From positions 26,140 through 90,139 of the forward strand of contig JAURVB010010503.1 of assembly GCA_033002965.1 (NCBI GenBank): 64,000 nucleotides of DNA. The letters run 5' to 3'. Source of the DNA: Piper betle. Lineage: Eukaryota; Streptophyta; Magnoliopsida; Piperales; Piperaceae. A program made the position numbers and the translations under genes. Shown here piece by piece: positions 13,040 through 23,798 of this stretch (position 1 is its first letter; each line of letters opens with the position of its first letter). The notes under the pieces were generated by a model that saw only the letters and a list, made by a program, of their open reading frames with translations, did no database searches and was not told the origin of the DNA.

Positions 13040-13544
13040 TGCACACTCCAACATGTTCCTGGATATAACATCTAGCACTATGGACATCTCAAGCACTCAT
13101 GGTAATCTCCACCATTGTGGCCTTGGGCCTAGAATGACTAGGTTTGGCGAAGGAACCTCTGCACCTATTGACCCTTGATAGTATATGCCGTCACTCCTCC
13201 ATTGGTTGACAGCCTCTATTACTATGGACCCTGAAGGTCTTGACCTCTACACCTTGGTCCTTGGCAACTAAACTGACCCGTGCCCCTCAACTGGTGATGG
13301 GACTTGTGTGCATTCTCACACTCCAAGGCTCTAATCATGGCCTTTGCCAATGTCATGTATGAAAAACTGGCCACCACAGATTTGATGTTGATATGTATAC
13401 TTCATACAAACTGGATAGTCTACTCCCTCTTACTACCAAAACTACTCGGGGAAAAGCTCTCTAGTGTGAGAAGTTGGGCCTGGTACTTGGCAATGGGCAT
13501 GCCCTCACATTTCTCGAATGATAAAAATTCTTGGCTCTCGACTA

Positions 13545-13873
13545 TCACTGAATAGTACAGAAAGTTGAATAGTTCTTGAACTCATCCCATGATATTTGAT
13601 CCAGAGGCTTAGTCTCCAGGTATGCAATATAAGTAGAATCCCACCAGATCTTGCCCATATGCTGTATGGCCCCGGTGGCAATGCAGACCATACCTTGGGT
13701 GGACAGCCCAAGTGCATCAACACTCCTTGAGTTGTGTCGATCCACTCTATTTCCGCCTCAGGATTTGTGCTCTCATTGAACAATTGTTCACTGCTTTTTA
13801 AAAATGGTCGAGTCCCTACTCTCTTTGGCATGATGATGTGGGCCTTGGCTACCTGAGCCCTCATTGACAACAA
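13545..13873 (-). pseudogene. E1 gag core fragment
   Basis: The frame at 13545-13745 contains MGKIWWDSTYIAYLE and ISWDEFKN, the usual gag signature of a tryptophan pair followed by W-x-E/D-F. A second frame over the same stretch carries NPEAEIEWIDTTQ, so the original reading frame is shifted. The homologous segment of E4 lies near 40650-40900. Confidence 0.75.
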
Positions 13874-13989
13874 ACTGCCTTGGCCTCGTTGTTTTTGCCT
13901 ACTTGCTGCCTGCCTATCTTGGGAGTGGAAGTCCCACTAGCATCCCTAGTGTCTACATCTTGTACAACCTTACTATAGGCAGGGTTGTG

Positions 13990-14905
13990 GGGATACAGGG
14001 AAACTATGCTTGCAGTGGTTCAATATCATGCAAGTATACACGGTCGAAACAAGTAATATAATGGTAAATTGAGTATCGTCCCACAGAGAGATGAATTTCC
14101 TTAAATTAATTAAAGAAAATAAAATGAAGAATAAAACAAAAATAACTGACTTAACTTAATCTAAGTAATACTTTAAATTAAAGGCGAAGTTAAAATGATA
14201 AAACTCGTTCTAGAGTTGAATTTCCCTTAACATCAATTTAATCTTCATCAAATCTTCCTCTTATCTTTTATTCCCTCCGATTGTTGATCTAGGATAATTA
14301 TATGACATGGTGGCTCCCACTCTTTCATGCTTCTATTATTTTGCCTCAATTTCTACCTCCTAGTGATAATTGATTAATTAACAAAAAATGCATTAAGATT
14401 TGCCTTGAACGAAATAAAATATTACTCCATAATAAAAATAGAAAACAATATAAAGAAGAAACTACTTTTTATTATGTAAAGAAAAGAATTCAAAAACTAA
14501 AACTACTTCTTTCACTACACTCCAAAGCCAAGAGATGAGATGTGATATCTCAAACAACAAATGACCACCCCTTTATATAGAAGTCGAAATACAAGAGTTC
14601 GAAGATGGTGTTCACAAATCGACGTAGTCTAATCAATTATGATGTCTCTTTAAGTTTCCAACTCCTTGACTCCATTGAACATTATAAATTGTAGCCATTG
14701 GGTGGGCCCAAGTGTCATGACCAATCAATTCCAAAGCTTAATTTGTTTCATCTTTTTCTGCATTGAAACACCAAAATTAAGTATATCTAACAAAATATTA
14801 ATTAACTAAAAAATAAAGTAAAATATCACTTAATTAATAATATTTTTACCCGAAAAGCACAAAATTATATTAAAAACATAGGTAAATATTGTATACTTTA
14901 AACAC
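13990..14905 (-). mobile_element. LTR-like insertion of about 0.9 kb in E1 gag
   Basis: Gag homology with E4 runs up to about 13990 and resumes near 14920 (GAGGTCTCAATGAAAG here, GAGGTCTCAACAGTGG near 41145). The intervening AT-rich DNA has a minus-strand TATATAAAGG box near 14570. It also has a segment around 14060-14090 (ATTGAGTATCGTCCCACAG) typical of plant LTR-retrotransposon leaders. A solo LTR is the likeliest explanation, but I could not fix the ends or a target duplication. Confidence 0.5.
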
Positions 14906-15315
14906 GTAACATGGCGGTGGCAATACCCTCTATGGCTCAGAGGTCTCAATGAAAGTCTTTGCCTCCACTAGCCTCTTCTCCAATTCACCACTGCCACGAC
15001 CATCTCCCAAACTATATCCAACAATCGACTCATGTCCTAGCATAACTACTACCAATCCTCACATCCTCGCATTTGCTCATCATGTAGAGCTTGCTTCTCT
15101 TGTCTCAACACTCTGATTAGCTTCGGCCTGAAGGTCCACTATCAACTCCCGTGTGGGCGGTAGGGATCAATTGACATGTGTTGATGCCAATGGGGAACTG
15201 CACCATATCAGAGTTCTGCTTTTATACAAATGTCCTACCATCTCAATTAACATTGATGCTGACAATCATTGGACTGACCAAAATTGAGCAAATTAACAAT
15301 AAGGCAAAGTGAGAG

Positions 15316-18300
15316 TGTAAAACCTGTGACTCGAGTTGGGGTTTTATAGTTTAAAATGGTCGGTTCGACCTTTAATTTTAGTCGGGTCAATTTCAAAACA
15401 CGCGTACCGAGTGAGGCCAGTCTTGTATTATGAACCATGAGAGTCATGCCTACCCAAATATATGATGATAACGTTAGTAAGACAACAACAGAATGAGTTA
15501 TTAGAATATATGAAAGTACGCCAACTTTTCTTTGTTTATTTTAATTAGATCGAAGAATTATTTTTAAGCAGAATAACCCATTAGGACGCGTTACAAACAG
15601 TTTGGATGAGTTATTAGTTATAGAGCATGTCATTGTAATGTTGTGATGTGTATTATATTTTATGGGATTTTCCCCTAATTTTTTGGATTTTTTTAATTGT
15701 ATTATGAGTTGGTATTATTTTTTCCAGTTAGAGTCAAGTCAAGTTTTAATTATGAGATGACCACTCATTTTTCTCCCTGACCACTCGTTTTCTTCCCCCG
15801 TCACCTTATGAGATGACTCCAAACCTTCTTCCCAACCACTCGGTTTCCCCCTCAACACCTATTTATTTCAAACCTCCGACACCATCACCATCTAGCTGAC
15901 ACCATCCTCCTCACCCAACTCCCTTCTCCTTTTTATCCCTTCCCTCTCCCCCATGATCCTCACTGGAGCCAGCCACAACCTTATCGCCGTCGCCTTGTGA
16001 CTGACGATTAGGTATAGAATTTTTCTGATTTTATTTGATAATATATTGTTTTATGATTTTATTATGATGCAAATGGTGTCATTGTAAATAAGTGTTGGTC
16101 TAAATTTTAATGCATGATAATAGTGAATTAGATTTTGAATTTAAATGCATGTAAATAGATATTGTCTTGTATGGATTGATGAGGAGTGTAGTACTCATGG
16201 ATTATACTTGGTGTTACTATTTAGTCTTGATGTGTAGGTGTGGAGTAGGAGCTTGCCGCCTAGGCACGTAGACATGATTGAAGCTTCAACCAGGTCCATT
16301 AGGACTCGTTTCTTGTTTTATGCTCTATTATATTGTGTATTATGTTAATACTTACAGAACGTGTTAAGCAGTGTTTTATCAAATCCCACTTAACTCGGGT
16401 CATTTAATCAATCGATCTTCTGGATTAATAACCATCAAGGCTGAGATCCATCGAATATGTTTTCGAAAACAAGATCCACCACAAGGTGCCTTCAGGAATA
16501 TTGTATAAATCCTTCCCCAGGCCTATATATGTAGTTTTATCGAGTTTTCAGTGAGATGAGAGATGGAAAAACTGGCTTGCATTTCCAATGAACGGGTGCA
16601 TGTGCCAGTAAAAGCGGGCTCTGGATTAGTGAGTGGGCTGTTCTAATCCCTAGGGATCCTGACAACTTCCGCTTTGAGTTTCTCACAGGTACTGTTTGGT
16701 ACAGTGCATGTCTAGACATGTGGTTCAAAGGGTATTAAAGGCGACTGTCTGAGAGTACTCGATCTTCATGCTCAAGACTAGGAGAATTATAGAGGAAAAG
16801 AGAAGGCTTAGGATATACTAGTAGTCTCGAGGGACCAGAAAATGAACTGAGAAAATGCTAATAGAGGCATCAACAGGAACAGAGTAGTAAGTTCGGGATG
16901 CTACTGGGTCTACAACCCAGTGGCTCCTCAGTAGGTGCCCTTTCGAGAGTAATGAGAAGTATATGAATATTTTCTTTCATGTGAGAGTTTGCTCTTATAG
17001 CCAGTTTGAAATTAGTTATATTTTTGGACCAGTAACACTCATTACTAACGTGTTTTATAATATATGTAGGTGATGATAATGAGTAGGATGAAATAGCCTC
17101 GACGGAGGAGTAGTCACGTCTCTTGCATACACACATGTCAGATGCTATCATGTTTAATATTTTGAAGATGATGTAATGAAATGCAATATATGATGATGTG
17201 GGGTGATATGATGTATGCTACTGTAGTGCTAATGATGACATGTTAATAAATATGTTTAGATATTGAATAAGTATAACAAGTAAGTCAAGACTAAGAATTG
17301 ATGAAAAATGTGAATAGAATGCACGAGTGGGTCAAGACCCAAACTTTAGAATGATTATACAACAAATTAGAAAGTTGTGTGTATGAAAATGTATGATATA
17401 TATATACACACACACACACACATGTATACATGTTGATTTGACAAGGTGGCTTTAAGGGGAGACTTAGTCCGTCTTATTTTACGAATTTATATATTTTCAT
17501 TATAATTATTTGGTATGGGAATTGGTTCACATGTCATCCATGTAGTAGCTTGTTAGGTTTATTTTTGCGCATTCATTCATAGATAATGATTGATATCTTC
17601 CATCTTGAGATGTTGGGAGTAGATCCACAGGATTTGGGTTTAGGTAAGCTGACCTAACTGGGACCAGTGGCATTTTAATTTGGTTCCCAAGTGTAACCAG
17701 GATTTAGGGTGTTGCGAAGAGCACACAGAAAAAACAAATTTATCGGCTAGGTTGTGGATCATCTTAAGGGTGGGGGTTAACCAAAAGATAACACACAAAA
17801 TACATATAATCATACAAAGAACAATATGCGCACATACATGTCATGTTAAATTCAATTCGTCTCCTTTGGCTTAGGATTTTATTTGTTGTTTGGTTTGGTT
17901 TGGCCTTTAATTTGATTCAATTCACCTTTTGGTTTCAATTTAGTTTGGCTTGAATTTTGGCTATTAGTATTAGGGAGAGTTGGTGTTACTTATGCCTTAG
18001 TTTGAAAGGCTATCGCTCATATGGGTGTCTCTTGGTGTTATTTTGTTTAGCATGCATTGTGTTTTAGAAGTAGTTAATAGGGCCATTTACACGTTAGAGT
18101 GGTCGTTTTGGTGGGGGTGGGGGGGGGGGGGTAGAAGACCTTTGGCTTGTTGTCACTCCATTTCCTTATAGTCTCTATTTTATGTATGTGACCAGTCTGA
18201 CTTCTAACTCTTTTAAAGATTTATTTAGTGTTGTACTGTAAGTACCATTTAATTCGAGTCATAAAGATAAAGATGTTATGAGTCATGTCACATTAATAGA

Positions 18301-20155
18301 CCATATCACATGGGGGGTTGTGTTTATTAATTGTACATGCATTCATGTACACATATTCAATTCCTTTATCAAGATTCATTCGCTTTTCATTTTCTTGCCT
18401 TCTCATTTTATAATGAAAAACTTTATCTTAATAAATGTATCTTTCTACCCTAAATTCCAAATCATATTACTACCATCCTTCCACCTTTTGTTGAGCTTTC
18501 CCAACATTGTCGTTTGCTAGAGTTTGCTAAAATTTGCCATCAAAGTTGGTTCCACGTCGACGTACCCATACATCAACTCTACTTTGAAGTACATATATCT
18601 GTCGTCGAATCTGTGGTGAATCATTATTCCTTTCCATATGTTGTTATTTAATCCTCTTTTTTGTGACATTTGATGAAAGTGTACAAGCTTTGACTAGATT
18701 TGGAACCGTGATTTTGTATTCCTACAGTTTGGTTAAATATTCTATTTTGGTAACTCTTTCTCTATTATTTTGTTATTATTCTTTTTCCTTTATTCATGTT
18801 ATATTTGTATTCATCTATTATAATCTACAAATATATATAATAATTCATTTAAATTAATTTTATCTCATTTGATCACACATTCTCATGTATGCATCATATA
18901 TATCGTGTTAGATCTTGATTTGGGTTCGCTTATAGGTTATGTGATTCGAGGTCACCGGTAGATTGCTTGGAGCTTTGAGACCAGGTGCGTTTAGGACTCA
19001 TTTCTTATTTTACACTTATATGATGAGAATGTTGCTTTATATTGTATGACGAGTTTAGTGGTAGTTGTAACGAGACCGAATTAATTCGGGTCATTTAAAT
19101 GTTGTATTTAATAACCATCGAGGATGAGATCCGTTGAATTCTTTTCGAAAACCAAAAGATCCATCGAAATATGCCTTCTTTCCATAGGCCTATTAATATT
19201 GTTATTCCCTACCTAATCTTACTATTATTAAATTATGTTTTCACGATTTTGAGAGTGTAGAGATTGTTTTGAGTAAGTCTTACTTCGAGGATTAAGTCCA
19301 AAAGCGTGACCTATTGAGGAACCTAGTTGTTTCATTGTTGATGAGATTGATGCAGCGCTCTACTTTCACTTCTTGCTGCATCATTTTTACGCTTGTGTCT
19401 ATGAGCTTCTCATACCCAAAGAGGAGTAGGATTATGGATACCATATTTTGTGACGTATGTCATGACTATGGTTTACTTGGCTTGCCTTCAAAGCTCAGAG
19501 GAGAGGAGCATGGTGGAATTGGAGAGGATAGGACAAAGGGTGTTGCCTGATTAGCTATGGGTCGCATGCCAGTGTAGTTTCCTTTGAGTTGTGTGATTCT
19601 TCTTGTGGTGTACTATCCTTTTCTTGTTTTACTTTAATATGAACTACTGAATTGGTATACCAGTTTGATATTATAGTTATTTTATTTTGTGGACCAGTAA
19701 CTTATTGCATAACTTGTTACTGATGTTTTTTCTTTTTAATATTTATGTAGGTGGTGTGCCTAGAGTGTCGCCGGTGGATATAGAAGGATACTAAAGTCTT
19801 CACACAGATAAACTCCCGTTGCTTTGTTGCCGTGTTGTTTTATGTTGCTTTTCATTGTACTTTAGTTATTGAACATCTTTACTTTTGGCTTAGAATATTG
19901 ATGTAATAACCACATGTTTCGGGAACTTATATTTCCAATAATTTATATTATTTTGCATAATGTTCATATTTCCTTTGTTTTTTTGCTTGTTGCAGTTGTG
20001 GGTAGTGGTTGTCTTCCATCGAAGCTGCCAAGTTGGTTTAGATCTTAAGGGATTTTGTGGGCATGGTCTTTCATGTAATTAAGTTAAGAGATAGTAATAT
20101 TATATAATATAACTTTTTGGTTCAGTCAAGGATGAATCGGGCATGGGATGTTACA
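15316..20155 (+). mobile_element. Long 5' LTR of plus-strand Ty3/gypsy element E2 (family A)
   Basis: It starts TGTAAAACCTGTGACTCGAG and ends GGCATGGGATGTTACA, directly followed by a degenerate primer-binding site. At 4.84 kb it is close to the 4.67 kb net length of the E1 LTR. A plus-strand TATA-like CCTATTTATTTC lies near 15860. Blocks near 16385-16490 and 19085-19180 (GGGTCATTTAA, then AACCATC-AGG-TGAGATCC) are homologous, so the LTR contains an internal duplication or a nested relative. The small ORFs here have no recognisable protein. Confidence 0.65.
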
Positions 20156-20158
20156 CAG

Positions 20159-20172
20159 TGGTGTTCATCGCT
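20159..20172 (+). other. Degenerate tRNA-Met primer-binding site of E2
   Basis: The sequence TGGTGTTCATCGCTG follows the LTR end and aligns with the canonical TGGTATCAGAGC type of initiator-Met primer site, with several mismatches. Its position, directly after the LTR end, supports the call. Confidence 0.5.
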
Positions 20173-23100
20173 GTCTTGGTTGATTGGAAGGGAAGTTGTT
20201 TTTGAGTATGTGTGTATTTGAAGTGATCCCTAGTTTCCATTGGCAGGTATGCTCTTGTTTGTGTTGTTTGTTGTTATACGCATATCTTTAGTTTGGGATA
20301 GTCTCAGTAGGAGGTTGATAGATATGGTGAGTAGGACTTGCAGGACTATTTTTAGAAATTTGACACCACCTAGAGTTCTAAGTCCAGGGGAGGCTCATAT
20401 TAGTAGTGGGTCTAGCCAACTTTTGGTTAGGTCGTTGATGAAGAAGAGGTTCCTGTAGGGAAGTCCAAGTTCCTGATGTTCCAGTTCTTGAGGCACCGAT
20501 TCCACCTTCTGATGATAGAATTCGGGAATGGACTCACAATACCTTAGGGTGAAGTAGAGCTTCCTGATCAATAAGATCAGGTAGTAGGATGACTATGATA
20601 GATAATTTCATAACAAGGGTGATGGAGATGTCATTATAGACCGAACAACAATTGAAGGAAATGCAAACAAACACAGCAATAGATAAGAGAAATGAGGGTT
20701 GAGTTGGCAAGATCACATAAGAGACCTATTACGGATGGGGAAAGGAGTAAGATACCATCATTACTTGCATGACCACTGATTCTTGGTATACACACTCTTT
20801 TGTTTCATATTAATTTATTGCTAAAGCAAGATTGGAAGTGATGAGTTTAGGACATTCATTGTTAGTAACCACTCCTATTGGTCTTGTATCTACTATGGGT
20901 ATGTATTCACGAACGGTCACTGTTCATATCTAATAGTACTCTTTTATGGTTAAACTCTTTGTGCTCCAGATGGAAGAGTTTGATAGATTTTTGGCATGGA
21001 TTGGAAGTCAGAGAATGGAGCGTTGATTGATTATAAAAAGAAGAAGGTATATTTTGGAAAGGGCAAGGAAGGGATATGTCGTTAGGATTTGTGCATTATA
21101 ACAAAATTTCATAGTATATAGATTGATGATATTGAATGATCATGGTTGCCTTGATGTCTACCAACAAAGAGAAATCAGAGATATCATCTATTCCTTTTAT
21201 TAGTGAATTTGAGGATATATTTCCACAAGATATTATAGGGTTGTCTCCAGTACGAGAGATAGATTTTACCATTGATCTCTTGCCTAGAAGCTCCTTATCA
21301 TATGCCACCGCATGAATTACAAGAGTTGAAGACTCAATTGTAGATTTTGTTGGATCAAGGATTTATTTGGCCTAGTGTATCACCATGGGTAGCTCTGGTT
21401 TTATTTGTGAAGAAGAAGGATGGGAGTATGTGGATGTGCATTAATTATAGGATGCTTAATTAGGTGACTATTAAAAACAAGTATCCTCTACCCCTTATTG
21501 GTGACTCTTTTGACCAATTGTCCTGAGTTGTGATATTCTCAAATATTGACTTAAGATTCGTGAATCATTAACTAAGAATTAGAGCTGAAGATGTGTCAAA
21601 GACAACATTTAGAACTCAGTATGTGCATTATGAATTTTTGGTGTTACCTACTGGGTTGACTATTGCTCCCACGATGCTTATAGATTTCATCAATAGAGTG
21701 TTCAGACCATATTTAGATCACTTTGTCATTGCCTTTATCAATGACATCTTGATCTATTCTTCTTTAGAGAAGGGGCATGAACAATTGAAAACTATTCTGC
21801 AAACCCTAAGAGATCACATATTATAAGCAAAGTTCTCAAAGTATGATTTTTGGCTTAAGAAGTAAACTTTTTGGGTCATGTCATTTTTGCTACAGGAATT
21901 GCTATAGATCTGGCTAAGAATGAAGTTACTTAGAAGTGGGAGCCACCAAAGATGGTAATTGAAGTTTGAAGTTTCTTTGCTTTAGTTGGATATTATAAAA
22001 GATTAATTTAATGGTTTTCCTCTACTATAGCTTCTCTTACAAAATTAACTAGGATGGCAGAACAATTTATCTGGACTGATGATTGCGAGCAAAGTTTTCA
22101 AACTTTGAAGGAGAAATTGACTTCGGCACCTATGCTATGATTATCGGTTGGATATAAAGATTTTGTAGTATATATCGGTGCGCCAGTAGTTAGATCATCA
22201 GAGATAAACCCATGATTTAGAGTGAGTTGTGGTGATTAATGCATTGAAAACTTGGAGACATTTTTTGTGTGAAGCACCATTCAAGTTAGTGACTGACCGC
22301 CAAAGCTTGTAGGAGATCTTCACCCAAAAAGACTTAAACAGTAGGCAAATGAGATAGTTGAAATTCTTGACTGATTATGATGCTAAGATTGATTATCAAA
22401 AAGGAAAGGCTAATATGGTGGCTGATGCTTTGAGTCATTATCCAACTCAACTCAGAGATCGAGATATTGTAACCATGATGGCTTGATTGACAATAATACC
22501 TAATGTAATTAGTAGAGTCAAGTTGGCACAAGAAAGGTATGTGTTGCCAAATCAATGGATCTCTATGGAAGCTTAGCGCTGATTTTCTAGTAGTGATGAT
22601 GGATAATTTCGATTAAATAATCAACTCTTTGTTCCTCATGTTCTATATTTTTCTGATCTCCCTAATGATATCTTTTTCGAAGTGCATGCTTCTAGAAGTG
22701 TCATGCACCCTACAGCTACAAAGATGTAACATGATGTGTAAAAAATATATTGGTGGCCGGGTATGAAGAAATATGTAATTGAGTTAGGGCAAAAATGTCT
22801 AACATGTCAATAGATTAAGGCAAAGCACATGAGGCCAGATGGTACTCTGCAACCTATAGCAATTCTAGAATGGAAGTGAGAATTCGTTGCCTATGATTTT
22901 GCCTTTGGCTTATCAAAGACCAGAAATTACCATGATTCTATTTGGGTAATTGTTAATAGATTAGCCAAATCTACTCATTTTATTCCAATTAAGATGGACT
23001 TCACATTAGAGAAATTGGCAAGGTTATATATCTTAGAGATTATGAGGTATCATAGAGTGCCAAGAGAGATAGTGTTGGATCGTGATTACAAATTTACTTC

Positions 23101-23330
23101 CCAATTTTGGGAAGCAGTTAAGGAAGCATTGGGTACTCAATTGTCTTACTGATGGTCAATCTAAATGTATTATTCAAACTTTAGATGGGTTTCTTAGAGC
23201 ATGTAGGTTATATTTTGATGGTAGTTAAGAAGAACACCTACCTTTGGTAGAGTTTTCTAACAACAATAGTTACGAAGCAAGCATTGGTATGGATGTTTTA
23301 TGGGTTGAGCATTAAGGTGACCAGCCAGCA
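20173..23330 (+). pseudogene. E2 Ty3/gypsy gag-pol remnant
   Basis: The order in the plus direction is a degraded gag (about 20240-20560), protease (about 20770-21090), reverse transcriptase, RNase H and integrase. Protease traces include THSFVSY and IDYKKKKVYF. RNase H traces include WTDDCEQSFQTLKEKLTSAP and, near 22415-22445, MVADALSHYP. Integrase runs from about 22685 to 23300, with HPTATKM, YWWPGMKKY, KCLTCQQ, VLDRDYKFTSQFW and VEFSNNNSYEASIGM. The first two catalytic acids are present, but the Glu of the third motif reads as Lys (DGQSK). Many stops interrupt all domains. A TRIM at 23331 ends the readable pol. Confidence 0.85.
21330..21836 (+). pseudogene. E2 reverse transcriptase fragment
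   Basis: The N-terminal part reads [19 protein letters not shown]. The open segment from 21593 contains [13 protein letters not shown] and the active-site box FINDILIY, where the first Asp of the DD pair has become Asn. E1 has the complementary mutation in the second position. Upstream stops confirm that it is a pseudogene. Confidence 0.9.
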
Positions 23331-23793
23331 TGTAACAACCCGGTCCAAAAGTGCAACGTAATGGGCTAAGTCATTTCTTTAAAATGGGTACCCCGAAAGT
23401 TAAAGATCTATAGTCCATTCCCACTTATAAACAAGATCTTCTCCTAGTAGGTTTTAGATGTGGGACTAAGTTGAGGGATCTCACAATCCACCCACCTTAG
23501 GAAATTTCGTCCCCGAAATGCTTATACTTGGCCCGTTGTTAGTCCCAGCCCACGACCTTTCGGCCCGTGACTGGCAGCCTAGCTAAAGTTTCTAATCCAG
23601 CCCACCATCTAAAACAGAACCAGGTCGAGCTCTGATACCATTTGTAACGACCCAGCCCAAAGTGCAAACTAATGGGCCTAAGTCATTTCTTTAAAATGGT
23701 TAACCCAAGTTAAAGATCTATAGTCTATTCTCACTTATAAACAGGATTTTCTCCTAGTAGATTAGATGTGGGATTAAATTGAGGGATCTTACA
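23331..23793 (-). mobile_element. TRIM-like mini-retrotransposon (best copy), CAGCA target duplication
   Basis: A 463-bp element with LTRs at 23331-23485 (155 bp, TGTAACAACCC to GGGATCTCACA) and 23643-23793 (151 bp, TGTAACGACCC to GGGATCTTACA). Read on the minus strand, the internal 157 bp hold a primer-binding site TGGTATCAGAGCTC next to the 23643 LTR and a polypurine tract AAGGTGGGTGGAT next to the other. CAGCA flanks both sides (23326-23330 and 23794-23798). It has no coding capacity, so it must be mobilised by proteins supplied in trans. It is inserted at the broken end of E2 integrase. Confidence 0.93.
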
Positions 23794-23798
23794 CAGCA

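Larger units (their letters stand above)
9408..15315 (-). pseudogene. E1 Ty3/gypsy (Tekay/Del-like chromovirus) gag-pol remnant
   Basis: Internal region of E1, read right to left: gag, zinc knuckle, protease, reverse transcriptase, integrase and chromodomain tail. This is the Ty3/gypsy order, because integrase follows reverse transcriptase. Every domain is cut by stops and frameshifts, and no ORF exceeds 130 codons. Individual domains are listed separately. The copy of this family at 38534-41735 shares the gag and protease segments. A segment of about 0.9 kb near 13990-14905 is foreign to gag. No primer-binding site or 5' LTR was found at the right end, where the LTR of E2 starts at 15316, so E1 appears truncated there. 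Confidence 0.85.

Noticed and set aside
18111..18133. Long G run as a possible G-quadruplex regulator
   Set aside because: A homopolymer-like run within LTR sequence, which may be a slippage product or assembly-uncertain. No gene is nearby.
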